Of a stretch of 43,786 bases of DNA, positions 43,253 through 43,786 are shown piece by piece. Location of the stretch: positions 92,797 to 136,582 of the forward strand of contig DDIR01000062.1 of the NCBI GenBank assembly GCA_002338715.1, read 5' to 3'. A model generated the notes under the pieces. That model worked only from the letters and a program-made list of their open reading frames with translations. It was not told the DNA's origin and did no database searches. This DNA is from Phycisphaerales bacterium UBA1845. GTDB lineage: Bacteria > Planctomycetota > Phycisphaerae > UBA1845. Made by a program: the position numbers and the translations under genes. Every line of letters begins with the position of its first letter. Within the stretch, counting starts at the first letter, position 1.

Positions 43253-43786
43253 TCAGGGCTCACGCTTCACTCGCTGCCAGAGCCTCGTAACGATCTCAGA
43301 TAGCAGCTTGTTGCCCGATTGTTCCAATTCGTTTGTTTGCTTCATCGCTTCGTCGGCCTCTTCTGAATCGGCCAACAAGTTGGCATTCACCCACACGCTG
43401 CGATTCGCGCAGCGTACGGTTGCTTCAGCCAAAATGGCCGCGGCTTCCAAGTCGCTGAATAGCCACTTGTTGCACGGTTGAACCAGGTCACGCAGAGATT
43501 CAAGAACCTCGTAGGACTTTGCCGCAATGTCCAATGGAACCTTCAACGATCCGCGGATGGCCTGCTTCCTCTTCTCCTTTGCTTCAGGTGTTCCCGATTT
43601 GTCTTTTGAAACCGCAACGTACGCACCGTAGGCGGCTGCATCGTCGTCGATGGACTGTCGAAGTGCTTCATCAAGCGCACGCAACCGATCGGCGATCGGC
43701 CAAACCGGATCCTGATCATCCCCCTGCTTGTCCTTGTCCATCGAATACGCTGCGACCATCCGCGCAAGTGTCGCAGCCAGCGCCCC
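43253..43786 (-). CDS. fchA: Cyclodeaminase/cyclohydrolase family protein, 5' end outside window
   Basis: The frame is open to the right edge (GALAATLARMVAAYSMD is readable through 43786), so the gene starts beyond the window; 177 residues are visible. It matches the formiminotransferase-cyclodeaminase C-terminal / methenyltetrahydrofolate cyclohydrolase (FchA) family: GALAATLARMVAAYS, AYVAVSKDKSGTPEAKEKRKQAI, KVPLDIAAKSYEVLESL, FSDLEAAAILAEATVRCANRSVWVNANLLAD. It would act in folate one-carbon metabolism. Only about 20 N-terminal residues are missing. Confidence 0.85.
   Translation of the reverse strand, partial: GALAATLARMVAAYSMDKDKQGDDQDPVWPIADRLRALDEALRQSIDDDAAAYGAYVAVSKDKSGTPEAKEKRKQAIRGSLKVPLDIAAKSYEVLESLRDLVQPCNKWLFSDLEAAAILAEATVRCANRSVWVNANLLADSEEADEAMKQTNELEQSGNKLLSEIVTRLWQRVKREP

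Overview
The window looks like chromosomal DNA of a Planctomycetota bacterium, probably near the Phycisphaerae. This is inferred from protein style, not from a marker gene. The main clues are very long secreted proteins built from DCNxNGxPDxC calcium-type repeats, beta-helix units and a C-terminal dockerin-like GDFxxxGxVDxxDYRxF tail, plus a Planctomycetota-like conserved small Cys protein. No rRNA, tRNA, CRISPR array, transposase or phage gene was seen.

Layout. 1-6911: two tandem paralogous giant surface proteins (the first cut by the window edge), each followed by a strong intrinsic terminator. 7165-9925: a methanethiol S-methyltransferase-like membrane protein (mddA), a marR/zinc-ribbon operon with palindromes at its promoter, and galE. 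9955-10103: an inverted pair of dispersed palindromic repeats. 10157-16525: ilvD and gltB on the minus strand. 16526-17732: the only long stretch without a convincing gene. It holds a 15-bp tandem repeat and, at its right end, a promoter placed directly before a nested hairpin with a U-rich tail (candidate small RNA or leader attenuator). 17733-22327: a SIMPL-domain protein, recG, a LysM lipoprotein, another lipoprotein and a glutaredoxin-like protein.

22427-36012 (minus strand) is the centre of the window: a type IV pilus / type II secretion-like locus. In transcription order it holds a TPR membrane protein, a large polytopic membrane protein with a degenerate spermidine-synthase-like tail, a prepilin, a strong terminator, two back-to-back palindromes, a small membrane-anchored protein, pilM, pilN, pilO, a PilP/GspC-like protein, a secretin with a long C-terminal extension, a TPR lipoprotein (candidate pilotin), a STAS-domain protein, pilB with an MshEN-type N-terminus, and pilC. 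No retraction ATPase (pilT), prepilin peptidase or minor pilin is present in the window. The pilin terminator suggests that the abundant pilin is transcribed at a higher level than the machinery genes.

36160-43786: a lipoprotein, a secreted M28 zinc aminopeptidase, a TPR protein, a secreted glutathione peroxidase with an altered catalytic motif, a Xaa-Pro aminopeptidase, a perfect 21-bp inverted repeat, a Na+/Ca2+ exchanger-family protein, a small conserved Cys protein and the 3' part of a cyclodeaminase/cyclohydrolase gene that runs off the right edge.

All functional calls come from reading motifs by eye. No database search was run.
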